A stretch of 64,000 nt of DNA. It comes from Lanius collurio (lineage: Eukaryota; Chordata; Aves; Passeriformes; Laniidae). The DNA lies in contig JACBWW010000018.1 of the NCBI GenBank assembly GCA_020086605.1, positions 15,700,025-15,764,024 on the forward strand. Reading direction: 5' to 3'. The notes under the pieces are model-generated. The model was not told the DNA's origin and did no database searches. It saw only the letters and a program-made list of their open reading frames with translations. The translations under genes and the position numbers were made by a program. Positions 51,851-63,006 of the stretch are shown piece by piece; the first letter of the stretch is position 1; each line of letters begins with the position of its first letter.

Positions 51851-53519
51851 GGCAGGGATCAACGTAGCAGTGGTGTCTGGAGCCTCCCTGCACCAAGACA
51901 CTGGAAATGACAGAGCCACGTAAGAGCAGCCCAATGGATGGCACGGGGCTGTGGCTGCGCCTGCTGTGAATCAGGGAAGGAGCTGGATCCATGCATTAAC
52001 TCACTGGCCATCTCAGCCCACAGCATAGAATGACTTCACCGTCGGGTGAACATCCCACCATGGAAACCAAACCTCAGGAATGCGTCTGGGTGTGCCAACT
52101 CTCTTCTCCTCTCTGGAGGGCTCCCTTATGTCTCAACTACTCCCAGGCTAGCAAATTGCTGTTGTCACCTCTCCCTAGCTCCTTGAGCTGGGCTGGGGAG
52201 CAGTGCCCATGCAAGGGTCATCCCCTGTGCCCAGCAGTTGCCTGCCCAGGAGTGGCACTGCGGGTGCTGCCCTCCCTTAGTGCACATACAAAAGCAGGGA
52301 GCTTTGCCATGGCTTCAGTCCAGCAGCCCCAGCCAAAGAGGGGAAGTCTGCACTCCACATGCCCTCCTTCTCCCTCTCTCCATCTCTTGCTGGAGACGGA
52401 TCCACCAGTGGCTGTAGCAGAGCCCAGGTTTTGGCCATGAGCAGCAGCAGCATGATGATTAATGCTGAGCAGAGCCACAGAGCCAGGGATGTCTGAGTTG
52501 TCTCTGCCTCTCTCCTAAACCAAAAAAGGCTAATGTGAGCATTTCTGCATCTGCCAGTCTGGGAGGGGGCCCAGCCAGGGCTCAGGGTCTCATCAGGCAT
52601 GTATGGGGCTGCACGTTTTTCCACTTGGGCTGGAGAGGGGCTGTGGGCAGGCAGCCGCTGGGCTCAGGTGACTCCTGAGCCGCCCTTTCCATCTGACTCA
52701 TGGGAGACATAGTGAGTGCTCCCCTGCCCAACGGAAAACACGTCTCCATTCAGCTCATGGCTCTGGGTCCATGCCAGTCCCCAGGCAGCACAGCTTCCCA
52801 GGGCTGTGCTGGCATCCTGAGACTAGCTCTTCCCAGGCTGGAGCTGGGAGAGTGGCTCCATGGGCTGACGCCCAACCAGGGCTTTACCTTCAGGCTGTGC
52901 CCACAGCAGGCGTGGCAGAACAGTCAGGGTGGCAAGGGCTGGGCAGGACAGGCCCATGGTCCCTGTGATGAGAAGGAGCATCTCTGTGGGCTGGGCTCCT
53001 GATTTCACTGTTGGCATGACACTGCTTTCCCAACACTCCTGGTTTCTTCTCCTCCACCTCTTTGGAGGGTCCAGGGTGGAAGTGATAGTCCTTCATCATC
53101 AGGACAAGCATTTCCCTTCCCAAGGTCAAGCACCCCATCCTTCTCCTTCCTTTCTGGATTTGGGCAGCATGAGAGTGTCTCCCTCCTCAAATCCCACATT
53201 CACATCCCCTAAGCTTTCTGCATCTCATGTCCTCATGAGTTTGTTTTTTTCAGTGCCTGATGCCATCCTACCACAAGTTCTCAGGAAAAACACAGATCCT
53301 GAGGCTTTCTGCACAAGGGAAACTGAGGCACGCTGGGGTCGGCACTTCTTGCTGGGGCATACTGGGCTGGGAGAGACAAGCCAGGGCCTGTGCCTCGATG
53401 TGCCCAGCCTCAGGCTGTTTGAATCACGTGCAGAGGCAGCCCCAGAGCCTGCCCCCTCTGTCCCTGCTGCCCAAGCTGCAGCATTGGGCTCCCCCTGTTC
53501 CTCTGGGAAGGGAAATGTT

Positions 53520-53650
53520 TTCCCTTTCCCCTCCCGCCCCTGCTCGCCAGCAGCGAGTGAGTCCCGTTTCCCCTGCGCGCTGCCGCCAAGCGCCTCTGGA
53601 ACCACTGGAAAATGCATAAAAGGCCTGGGCAAGGCTGCGGTGAGGGTTAC
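53520..53650 (+). promoter_or_regulatory. CpG cluster with TATA-like box
   Basis: A CpG cluster (cccgcccctgctcgcc, cctgcgcgctgccgcc) is followed by CATAAAAG at 53615-53622 within aatgcataaaaggcc. The order GC-rich block then TATA-like box resembles a plus-strand promoter with a start site expected near 53645-53655. No gene is recognised downstream before B3GNT7. Confidence 0.25.
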
Positions 53651-54488
53651 TTGCAGTCACAGCTGGATCCAGCTGCTGCTTTAAAGCAACAGCACAGCCA
53701 CACAGGGCTCCCCAGGAGACCCAGGTGTCGCAGGGATTTAAATCTCATGGGAAGAGAAGGCAGCATCCTCACTGGGCAGCAGCCCCAAGGTTGGAGGGAG
53801 CCTTTTCACTGGGGAAAATGAGGAAGAGGCAGCCCAAGGACACAGACCTTTGGGTGGGTCTGGGCATGGGGCTTGCTCATGCAGGTTTGCAGAGTGTTTC
53901 CCCCTGCTCTGCTGCTGTGGCTCCTGGCACAATGACCAGGAGAGTGCTTCCCTGCCAGCCCTAGCTGCATCCCACAGGTGTGTCTGCAAAGGGCAACAGC
54001 AGCCCTTTGCAAAAAGGAGCAACGGAAGCTGGCCCAGCTATCACCCTGCAAAGCAATTTACACTTCTCCCCTATTTTTGGAAGAAATCATGCAAATCCCA
54101 GAGTGTTTGATTCCAGGCAGGACAGTGAGTGTGGCTTTCAGCTGTGGCTCGAGGTGTTTCAGCAGTCCCCAGTGTTTCAGTGTGTGAGATGCCGAGGCTG
54201 ATGGAGTGGAATGGAGCAGCTGGCTTTGGGAAGGCAGAAAACCTCCTCCTGCATCCTGGGAGCCAGCATGGTCCCACTCTGGCAGAGGCACTGGGATGGA
54301 AACAGCCACGGGGCACTGGGGTTAATGAGTAAAACAACTCACCCCCACCAGGGGTCTGGTTTATGGCCCTGTTAACGTGGGCGAGCAGAGGCAGCTTTCT
54401 GTGGGGGTGGAGGTCTTTCCTGGTGTCCCACGTCAGACTGGTCAGTCCATGACGTCTGCTTCACCTTCCAAGATGCAGTAATAAATCA

Positions 54489-54503
54489 GGTTAATAATTA
54501 ATC
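54489..54503. promoter_or_regulatory. HNF1-type palindrome
   Basis: GGTTAATAATTAATC matches the HNF1 dimer site (GTTAAT-N-ATTAAC) at all but the final position. It lies about 4.1 kb upstream of the B3GNT7 start codon. HNF1 factors drive intestinal and other epithelial genes. Function at this site is inference. Confidence 0.4.
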
Positions 54504-55080
54504 CCAACTGCCTGGGGGACCTTCCCTGGGACTGAGGCAGAGCCGGTCCTGATCACAGCTCCCAGCATCCCACGTGAGAGCTGCGGTGATGGGCGAGTCC
54601 ACAGGGTTGTTCTTTACCACAGCATCATGAAAAGTGCTTAGAAAACAAATGTGGAAGGAGAAAGGAACATTCCCTGTCCTATCACATCCAGGATGTTTGC
54701 TCCTGAGTGTGTGCAAAGTCTTGATGTGGTGCGAGTCTGGCTCAGCCAAACAAATTGCAGCCTTGACCTCCCTCCCTGCTCCAGGGTACACCACAGGTGA
54801 GTGGTTTAACAAGGAAAAACCTGAAAGTGTGGCCACCCTGTGCAGCTGGTCTCGGGTCAGGCTGAGCCCTTGGTCCTGCTCCAGGCACTCAGAGGTTTGG
54901 GGAGGAGAGGGCTGGTTTGTGTGTCTCTGCAGGGCAACGGGACCTTGGCTTGTGTGGGAAACCCAGCCCAGGGACCACAGTGTTGGCACAAGTGGCCAAG
55001 AGGTGTGAGAGTTCCTGGAAGAAGTGAGAGTTTTTTCTGTGTATGTATAATTTGCTGGAATGAAAATAAATCAGAAAACA

Positions 55081-55099
55081 ACACACACGCACACACACA
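55081..55099. repeat. Short CA dinucleotide repeat
   Basis: About nine CA units with one CG interruption, followed by an A run. Confidence 0.8.
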
Positions 55100-57997
55100 A
55101 AAAACCATATCAAAGAAACCAGCACAGCTTTCCCCAGTGAAGCAAACTCCAAACCATCAGTGGGAAAACACTGGCTGGGTCAATCTGCCACTAGCCAGTC
55201 TTCTGGGATTACATAAACGTCATTTAAAAAGCTCACTTCTTTCTTTGTACTATTTTTTTTAATAAAACATTTTAGTTCAGGTCCACTTTGAAATTAAAAA
55301 AGGATTCTTGAAACAAAAAAAGCATTGTGGTTCACTTTGACAGCATCTAAATGAGCCACTTGGGCATCACCCCAGTCCTTGTCTTTTCCCTTAACCCAAA
55401 CAATGCCCTAGAGCCCTGTTTGATGCCAGCTCCAAAGCCTTGTGTCTCCACAGGTTGCTCCGACCCAGCTCTGGTAGAGCCACCAGTTGGGCTAATGCTC
55501 GGGTGGGGGGTGTGTGGCACAGGGACTGGCTCTCTCCAAATGGGCCCCAGGAGCCATCAGATACCAGCAGGAACTGGTGTCACCCTGGCTGTGACTTGGG
55601 TGTCACCCAGGAATATCCATGCCTTGCCTTCCCTTCTGCATCCCTATTCAATGCAAAGACAGCATGTCCAAGTGCTACTCCTCACAGGTGCCCTGCCAGC
55701 TCTCCCAGGGCTGCAGCGGCCTGGCACACCTCAAATGTCACTGGTGTTGTGCAAGGCAGAGAAATTCGGCTTTTCCATGCCCAAGCAGCACCTGCCACCC
55801 AAGAGCACTTATCCAGAAACCTTCAGCTCTGCCCACAGTGCCAAAAAGGCACTTGGTGCCTCCAAATTTCAGTCTAATGGCTCACACTTAAGAAATACAG
55901 GTGATGGGTGCTGCAGAGAAGGAGGGGCAGGGCTATGGATCCAGTTGCTTTGCTGAAGGCAGGGTTGGGCAGGAATGGCAAGGATATGCTACTGGCTGAG
56001 TCTGCTGGGATGAACAAAAATATTCAGGTTTCTCTTTTTCATGTTTCATTCTCAGAAGAGTGGTTGTGGCTGCTCATGTAAAACCTGTTCTTGCTGGGTG
56101 CTGGAAAGAGGCAAAGGGAATGTGTGCAGAGTAAGACTTTTTTAAAGAAATATGCTTTCAGCTGGATTTTGTTCTTCCTGCTGCCTTTCTGCTTTCCCAG
56201 GGCAAATCTGAAGAGCGTGATGGCGATTTTCTATGTAATGATGAAAAAAATCATAAACAATTCAGCTTCATTTTCAGATTCATCCTTGGAACAGGAGCTG
56301 GTGGTGCCACGGATGCCCAGGCATCAGGAGCCCCAGACCTGACAGGATTTGAGTCTTTAATGAATATCAGAGGTAAAGCTTTGTGCTGCCATCACACCTC
56401 AGGTCTGCAGTGCTCTCATGCAGTGGGATGTGCATCTTTCCCATACAGGGGGAGGTAGGGGGTTATTTGTGCCAAAACCCTGCAGAGCAGCATGGAATCA
56501 TCCGGGAAGTCCTGTGCTTGCAGCCCTACAGCTTTCCTGCACGGAAGCAGCTGTCAGAGAGGTGGGAGGCTGGGAGCATGGCTGGCAGAGCTCCCTGCCC
56601 CAGGCTGCCAGGAGGCCTCCTTGCCCTGCAGCAGTGCCACTTTCATGCTGGAGCAAGCACAGCCCTCAGGCTGCACCACAGCCAGCCCTGGGCTTGCCAG
56701 CTGGATGTGCTGATGACAGGACATCCACGAGCCCCAGGAGACTCTCACATACCCACAGCTGCTGGGTGCCCTGGAATGGCAGCAGTCACCCCAGGGCTGT
56801 GTTTTGGGATTTACTGCAGCTCTCCATGAGCAGATGCTTCCATCTCTGTCCCCATCATGGTCCCAGGGCAAATTGCAAGGATAAAATGGTGGTTGCACTC
56901 TCAGGGCTTTCCTGTTCGCATCCCTTTGTGCCTGTTTGTACAAGGGTCATTCTCCAGTGGGGTCCTCCTCCACTGTGAACCCCTCTTTGCAGAGTGGGGT
57001 AGATTCCCAGCCATGGGCTGGCATGCACCTACCGTCCCTGTGCTGCAGGGATGAGTTTAGTCCTTCTTACAACCTGTTCTGGTCAAGATGATGCTCTGTG
57101 AATCTCATGGCCATGTTTTTCTTGGGGCCATGAGTGCAACAAATACAAACTTTCCTATAGGCACTAGGAGCAGGCTAAAAAGGCATCAGGGAAGGTATGT
57201 AGGGACTTTCAGTGGTGATAAGGACATGGGATGCTGTAGAGCTGGTGCAGCCTGTTTGAGTAATGTGTCCTGGGGAGCTTTTGCAGCCCCCAGGACAGAG
57301 CTGCAGGGCACCTGGGAAAGCAATAAGCTGAGATAAGCAGAGAGAAACAGATCTGGAGAAAGCAATGCAATCTTCCTCTCCAAACTGAGCTGGACTTGGA
57401 GTTTTCTTGGTGCTGTTTGAGTAGCAGAGGTTGTGTGGGTCCCTCTGCACATCCGGCCTTGGAAAGAAGAACCTTTCCCATGAGAAGTTCAGTGTGTCCA
57501 GGGGGTTGTGAGAGCTGCAGGAGATCCTGACCCTCAACACTCACAAAAAAAATGCAGAGGAACTGTTCAGATTGGGATATCTCTACTGAGCAGGAAAGGA
57601 AATATTGTAAATTTCCTGAAGGCTTCCCAGCCTGGCTTCATGGTGGACATGAGCAGCTGGTGGGATTGGGAGGGTGACAAAAAAGGGAGATATCAGAAAT
57701 TACAGGGACTGATTTTTATGGCTGAAAAAGACCTCCAACTGAAACGTTACATTTAAAAGGAAATTAATGTCTTAAATTTGCTTCTTAAAGGGCAGTGGGA
57801 TGTCCCTACTGATATGGCTGTAGCAGGAATACTGGTGAAACTGCATCTGAACCAGGACTAAAGGAAGAGTTTGGAAGGACACCTCACCTGCCTGTGGTGC
57901 TGTTGGAAATTTGACCCATGAGAGGCCACAGCACTCCAAGCAGGAACCTTTCTGCTGCAACAACTCCCTGTCAACTCCCTACACCTCCAGGTGAGCT

Positions 57998-58159
57998 GTG
58001 GATCACAGGAGATGTGTGAGTCCTGGACAGAGCATGGATGCCTGGTGAGACTGGAGTCCTGGGTAGACTGTTGGTCTTTGACAAGGTGTGGACCCTGAGT
58101 GAGATGTGGGGGGTGGGAGAAGGGTGGGTCCCAGGAGAGATGGGGATCCAAGGAAGTGC
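57998..58159. repeat. Degenerate 18-bp minisatellite, nine units
   Basis: Nine consecutive 18-mers align without gaps. Units 1, 2, 4, 6 and 8 are gtggatcacaggagatgt, gtgagtcctggacagagc, tggagtcctgggtagact, gtggaccctgagtgagat and gtgggtcccaggagagat. The shared pattern is roughly GTGGxTCCTGGxxAGAxx. Units 5 and 7 are the most diverged. The minus-strand open frame through it shows a repeating DxHLS-like pattern for this reason and is not a gene. It ends about 170 bp before the B3GNT7 CpG island. Confidence 0.75.
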
Positions 58160-58432
58160 ATTAAAGGCTGTGGGGCAGAGCTAATGCACGCCAGAAAGGG
58201 CGCGGTGCTCGAGGAGCTGGGCTAGGACGCCACCGAGTTCCCAGAACCTGGTGAGTGTCTCATCAGCAGCAGGAAGGATCCTCAGGGGGACGTGTGGGGT
58301 GTCACCTTTAAACTCCTTGCCCTGGGAGCACTGGGGAGGTCTCTGCCTGCTGGGGCGGGCGGGGGGACGGGACGGAGGGGCAGGGCAAGAGTTAACCTAC
58401 CTGCTCTGCTATCCATCTCTAGGCTCCACCTC

Positions 58433-58519
58433 GAAGAGAGAGAGGGGAGGGAAAAGAGAAAAAGTAGGGAAAAAAAAAAAAAAAGAAAAAAAAAAAGAGG
58501 AGAAGAGGAGGAGGAAGAG
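58433..58519. repeat. Polypurine tract in the B3GNT7 5' leader
   Basis: Eighty-seven bases of A and G on the plus strand, broken by a single T at 58465. It includes A14 and A11 runs separated by one G. It lies 70 bases before the B3GNT7 start codon, within the likely 5'UTR. Confidence 0.85.
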
Positions 58520-58590
58520 CGCAGAGAGAAGCGCCCGGACCGTGGGCAGCCCGGCCAGCAGCGGAGCGGCCGCCCCGTCCCACTCCCAGC

Positions 58591-58601
58591 ATGTTCCAGT
58601 G
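58591..58601 (+). CDS. B3GNT7: B3GNT7 first coding exon (11 nt)
   Basis: ATG TTC CAG TG is followed by the donor gtgagt. Joined to the exon at 63007 it gives MFQWKKT, which matches the human start MSLWKKT. The -3 base is A, a good initiation context. I saw no ATG in the proposed 5'UTR from 58390 onward before this one. Human B3GNT7 likewise has only a few codons in its first coding exon. Confidence 0.9.
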
Positions 58602-61600
58602 GTGAGTGATCGCCGGAGAGCGCGGAGCCCGAGCCCTGCTCCTGCCCCGCTCGCGTACCGAATCCCGGTGTCCCCTGCTCCGCCGTCCCGTGTCCTCCGC
58701 TCTCGCTGCCTGGCACCGCCGTCTCGGTACCGCGTCCTGCCCGGAGCCGGGGGACTGCGAGCTCCCCTCCCCACCGTCTCCCTTTCGAGAGTCGCCTCGG
58801 GGGTGGCTGACCGGGAAAGGGCAGCTTTGGTGGGGAGGGTGGGAATGGGGAAGCGACAAAAGATGGAGTTTGTCATTTGTCCCACTGTCCGTCTGCCCCC
58901 ACCCTAGGAGCGACCCTCCTGCCGCCCCGGCTCTGCGGAGCTCCCAGGCGGGGTCTCCCTGGCCGCGGTACCCCGGGGAAGGCTCTCTGGAGGTCCACTC
59001 CCGCCGCAAATTTCTCTCCATCCCGGGGCACCGGAGCTCGGAACCGGTGGGAAGCAGGATGGGGGCAACGGGCAGGGGCGACCGGTTGGTGGCCCTCATC
59101 CCTGGGGATTCCTTTCCCAGCTTTTCCCCGAAAAGGGCTGGGGTGGTGGGGCTGGGGAGAGCAGGGCCTCCAGCCCTGCCCGGTCGGGTCCCTGTCCCAC
59201 GGCAGCGCCAGCCTGGCGGCAGATGCCCTCGGCAGGGGCAACACCCGGGGTTTTGTGCTTTCCCCAGAACAGTGTTTTTACCGCCTTGTATTTAAACCAG
59301 ACAGCTTTTATGAGGAGGGGACGCGTCTCCGGGCACCCCCATAGCTAGCTGCGGCCCCACTTGGTGCTTGAACCCAGTTAATGCACAGGCTATTTCTGGG
59401 GACATTCGGGTGCCTTCTGCCCAACATCTGCCCCTTTATAGGATGCCTTCTCCAAATCCTTGGCACTGCCAACAGACAGGACTCTATATTAGCCGTGCCT
59501 CCAGTGACTGAGTCTAATTGAGGGGGCAGAAAAAACCCAGTCATATAAATAGACAGCGCTGGTGCATCAAAGAGGTTTTCACCCGAATCCAAAGCGAATG
59601 GGATGGGGGTAGAAAGCCCCTGCCTCCCAGGGCCTCATCTTGCCCTCGAGCATCAACACCTGAAAGGGATACTGCCCACCTCTAATTATGAGTTTATGTT
59701 CAACTGCCTGGTGGCCCAGCCACCTCACAGGAAGGCTTTTGAAATTTCCTTGGTGGATAAAAGGGAAGAGAAGGAGCAGGTTAAGACCCTTTCAAAGCTC
59801 TCTTGATGGCACCAACACTAGAAGTTGGAACAGTCAGTCCTGGTTGGTACCGATGGGAGGGCCACCCCCGGTGGCTGCCACCCTTGGACCCTGCAGTGCT
59901 GAGTGGCCCCAATTCCTGGGGTTGCTGTGGGAACTGGCTGGGGACTGTGCCCCAAAGAAATGTCCTGGGACTTGGCAGGATGACTTCTCTGTGATGGCAA
60001 CAAACCCAAAGCACCTCCCTTGCCCAATGCATCCCCAGGAAGTAGGAGCTACTTTTTCACCTGTAGCTGAAGTACTTCCCAGCTGAGGAGACCACAGAGC
60101 AAAAAGACTCATGACCCAAAAAGATGCACAATTGTTGCTCTTTTGCCCCCCAAATCCTTGATGTGGGAATTGCCTGCAGTTGTGGCTCAGGGTCCTCCCA
60201 GTCCCCAGCAATTTCCTGGCAGTGCAGGGTCAGGGTTTTTGCAGGGCAGAGGTGGCTGTGGGGCTTCTGGTTCCTGCTGGACCTGGTGGGGCTCTATGGT
60301 TTGCAGTCAGGCCAGTAGGAAAAATCCCAAATAGATTCTTATAACAAAGCGGGAGTTGCACTGGTAAGAGCTGGGAAACTGAAGCGAGAAGGAGTAAGTT
60401 TCTGGGCTGTTGTGCAACACCTCACCTATAAACATACCCAGGCCACTCAACACTCCACTTCTTAATAAAAGCTGGAGTTCTCCCCTTAGCCCTGGGTCAG
60501 TCTTCTGCCTGGACCCAAGGAGAGTAATGGGAGTCGGTGCACCCATGCAGCTCCTCTCTGTTAAGCAGAGTCTGCCAAGGCTGGGGCCCATCTGTGCCAG
60601 TTAGTGACAGCCCTACCTATGCAAATTTTAAAAAATTATATCAGTAATTCCCTGCCCTTTGGTTTTGGGGGAACATTTGGCTATCCCTCAGGCTGGGTAT
60701 TTTATTGCTTGTTGTCCTTGTGAGGCGGGGAGTGTGAGATTGTGGTGGGATGGGATTGATGCAAGTGAAATTACTACACAGGGGTGAAAGGGGTTATTTC
60801 TGCGGCAGTGCCAGGTATGGATGAGAGGTTTTAAACATTGCTTGGCTGTGCTTGGAGTAAAGTTGTATTGGAATTGAAGGGTTTGAAGAATTAGCTCAAA
60901 GCTGTGCAAGCAGGGCGGGAGAGGGTTAAGGGAATGGTGAGATCTAATCAGAACTGCTCCCTCATCAGTCTCAGATGAGTGGCCACATATAAAACCGGAT
61001 GGGGAATATCTATCCATTTACCCGTAATTACTTATTTCCACGCTTGCTCCCACAGTCCACACTAGTGATCACAGTTTTCCCATGAAAACATTGGGCTCAA
61101 AAGTTCTTTGTGCTTCAGGGCAAAGCCAGAGATAGGAGCTCCTGGTTCCCGTCTGGGGTTCTTGCATTCCAGGGTGAGTGAAATCCCTGAGCACAACGTT
61201 GTCCCCTGCCCCGGGGAATCTGAGGGCCTATGGGGTGTCCCACCAAGCAGGTGTTTTTGTGCAGTCTGAGGCCCAAAACTCCAGCAGCTTCCTGGTGATT
61301 CTGATCACATTCCAGCCCCCAGGTCTAGGAGAGTTTAATGGCTTTTTTGGGATTTTTTGTCTATCTGAAAAATACTTGGATTAAATATTTCAGATTTCAG
61401 CAACAAGCTCCTTCTCTGGACTGTCCTGAAGTGAAGGTGCCATCTGCCTTCTAGAGATTATTCTGGATCTGTCTCTGATGGGAGCAGGGGCCTGAGGGCT
61501 GTCCCCCATGGGTGTCACCTAGGCTGGGATGTGCTTCTGACACTAAGAGGACAGACACAGGGGCATCCCGAGACCAATGCCACATCTGTCTCCTTCAGCT

Positions 61601-61867
61601 CCACAACCCAGTGGCAGGAAAAAGGGATCTACAGACTGCCAAACACCTTGTGTTGGAGCAGACAGAGATGGGGCTGCCCTTGGGAAGCTGTTGGGAGTGG
61701 ACATGAGGAGCTCAGCTGCCACCCTGCCATGCCCAGTGCTCATTTGCACAGGGACATGGCCCAAGGCGTCTGGAACACACAGGACTGAGGCAGGAGGGAG
61801 TTGGTGCAGATGTGCAAGCTGTGGAGGGAAGCCGAGTGCTCCGGAGCTACACTGTACAGCTGGGCAG

Positions 61868-61937
61868 AGAGGGCAGTCCCCCTCCTCTGTGGCAGTGGGA
61901 TAAGAGGGCAGTCCCCCCTCCTCTGTAGCTGTGTGGA
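61868..61937. repeat. 35-bp tandem duplication
   Basis: Two adjacent copies of a unit starting agagggcagtccccc, with a few differences and no net length change. It lies in the B3GNT7 intron. Confidence 0.8.
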
Positions 61938-62364
61938 AAAGCAGGCTGGGGAGGAGCGGTGCACAATAATCTCCAAGTGCAGCCTTCCCGCAGTCCCAAG
62001 GACCTCAGAAGGATCCCGCTCAAGGCCCTCGAGAGCTCCATCCAGGGTTTGTCCCATGAGCCAGCAGCTTCCCAGGACTATAGGTCTGAAGCAAAGTAGC
62101 AGGATGGCCCTGGGAAGGACTGGGTTTGATCTACTCATCCCCTGCACATCCTGGACATGCAGACACTTAGTTTGTCACAGGCTGGGAAAATCTGCCCACC
62201 CAATCTGCCCTGCATCCACTGCTCCTTATTACCACAAAGGAAGCAATAAAACCCAAGAGCTGCCAAAATGCCCAGCAGTGCCCCCAGAAATACTGGTTCC
62301 CAAGGGGGCTGCAGGGTTAGGGATGACTTTTTCCTACTGAACCTTGAAATTTCACTCAAATGGC

Positions 62365-62401
62365 TTTTTTTTTTCTTTTTTTTTTCTTTTTTTTTTTTTT
62401 T
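62365..62401. repeat. T-rich tract
   Basis: Thirty-seven bases of T with two single C interruptions. It could be the A tail of an old retroposed copy on the minus strand, but no element is recognisable beside it. Confidence 0.85.
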
Positions 62402-63006
62402 GTCCTGATATGTGCCATTTTGAAATGAAACAGCAGTGCTAGTTTCCTGTTGACTCTTACGGTCTTCCCAGATCTGGTTTCTCAGTGCTGTGTAACCTGT
62501 GATGCCAGTCTAGGCCGTGGGCAGTATGTCTGTCTTGGAGCTAAGGCTTCCAGGGAAGAGATAATTCCCTCCTGCTCTTGTCCTAAATTGCAATTTTCAG
62601 ATGGCTGAAACAGCGGTTTCTCTTGGGACTTTCCTCTGAAACAGCTGCCTTGCTGAGACTCTCACCCTGATTTTTCTCTCTCTCTCTCCCAGCCCACTTT
62701 CATCTTTCCTGTGAACTCTTCCCTGGTCTTAGCACTGGAGTTACCAGATGACACTGCAGCCACCCCCACATGCCTTGTTCCTGTCCCTACAGTTAAATGT
62801 GGCCCCAGAGCCACCCCACAAGCAGGATGCAGCTGGGAAGAATGCATGGAGGTGTCCCACAGCTCTTCCCATGAGGTTTCTACTCCTCAAAAGGTGATGG
62901 ACCACAGATTATGAGCATTTTATGACCTCTTGAGGAGGTGCTTTTGTAGACAAACCTCTTGCAACCTGTAGTTTCTTCTCCTTAACTCCTTGTCTCTTTG
63001 CTTTAG

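Larger units (their letters stand above)
50241..57997. other. GC-rich intergenic DNA upstream of B3GNT7
   Basis: No protein gene was recognised. The longest open frame (251 codons, 52929-53684) is low in recognisable structure and starts in no clear context. The interval contains possible regulatory sites listed separately, a short CA repeat at 55081-55099 and perhaps a degraded CR1 remnant near 51770-51850. Confidence 0.55.
58330..59340. promoter_or_regulatory. B3GNT7: CpG island with presumed B3GNT7 promoter
   Basis: CpG-dense, G+C-rich DNA begins near the GC boxes at 58352-58380 (ggggcgggcggggggacggg, a GC-box and G-quadruplex candidate) and continues past the first coding exon to about 59340. 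No TATA box is seen at the expected place, which suits a CpG-island promoter. The start site probably lies between 58380 and 58440, but it cannot be fixed from sequence. Confidence 0.7.
58602..63006. other. B3GNT7 intron
   Basis: This is a 4.4-kb GT-AG intron. The first 740 bases are still CpG-island sequence and contain chance open frames over 200 codons. Farther on are TATA-like motifs at 59542-59550 and 60986-60995, a 35-bp tandem duplication at 61868-61937, a T-rich tract at 62365-62401 and a short TC run at 62674-62690. No gene is recognised. Confidence 0.75.

Noticed and set aside
52929..53684. 251-codon plus-strand open frame, the longest gap-free one in the window
   Set aside because: It is GC-rich with no recognisable domain, no splice or start context and no homologue that I know. 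Overlapping open frames on the other strand suggest a compositional effect.
55351..56978. Plus-strand open frames of 201, 186 and 148 codons
   Set aside because: No domain, overlapping frames in several phases and no recognisable promoter or splice pattern.
57700..57745. Short string like a CR1 end (ggctgaaaaagacctccaac)
   Set aside because: About 20 bases only, too short to call an element.
57858..58151. Minus-strand frame with repeating DPHLS-like peptide
   Set aside because: The peptide repeat is just the translation of the 18-bp minisatellite.
58251..59344. Several open frames over 200 codons around B3GNT7 exon 1
   Set aside because: They lie in the CpG island, where stop codons are rare. 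They have Pro, Arg and Ser composition and run across the true exon-intron boundary.
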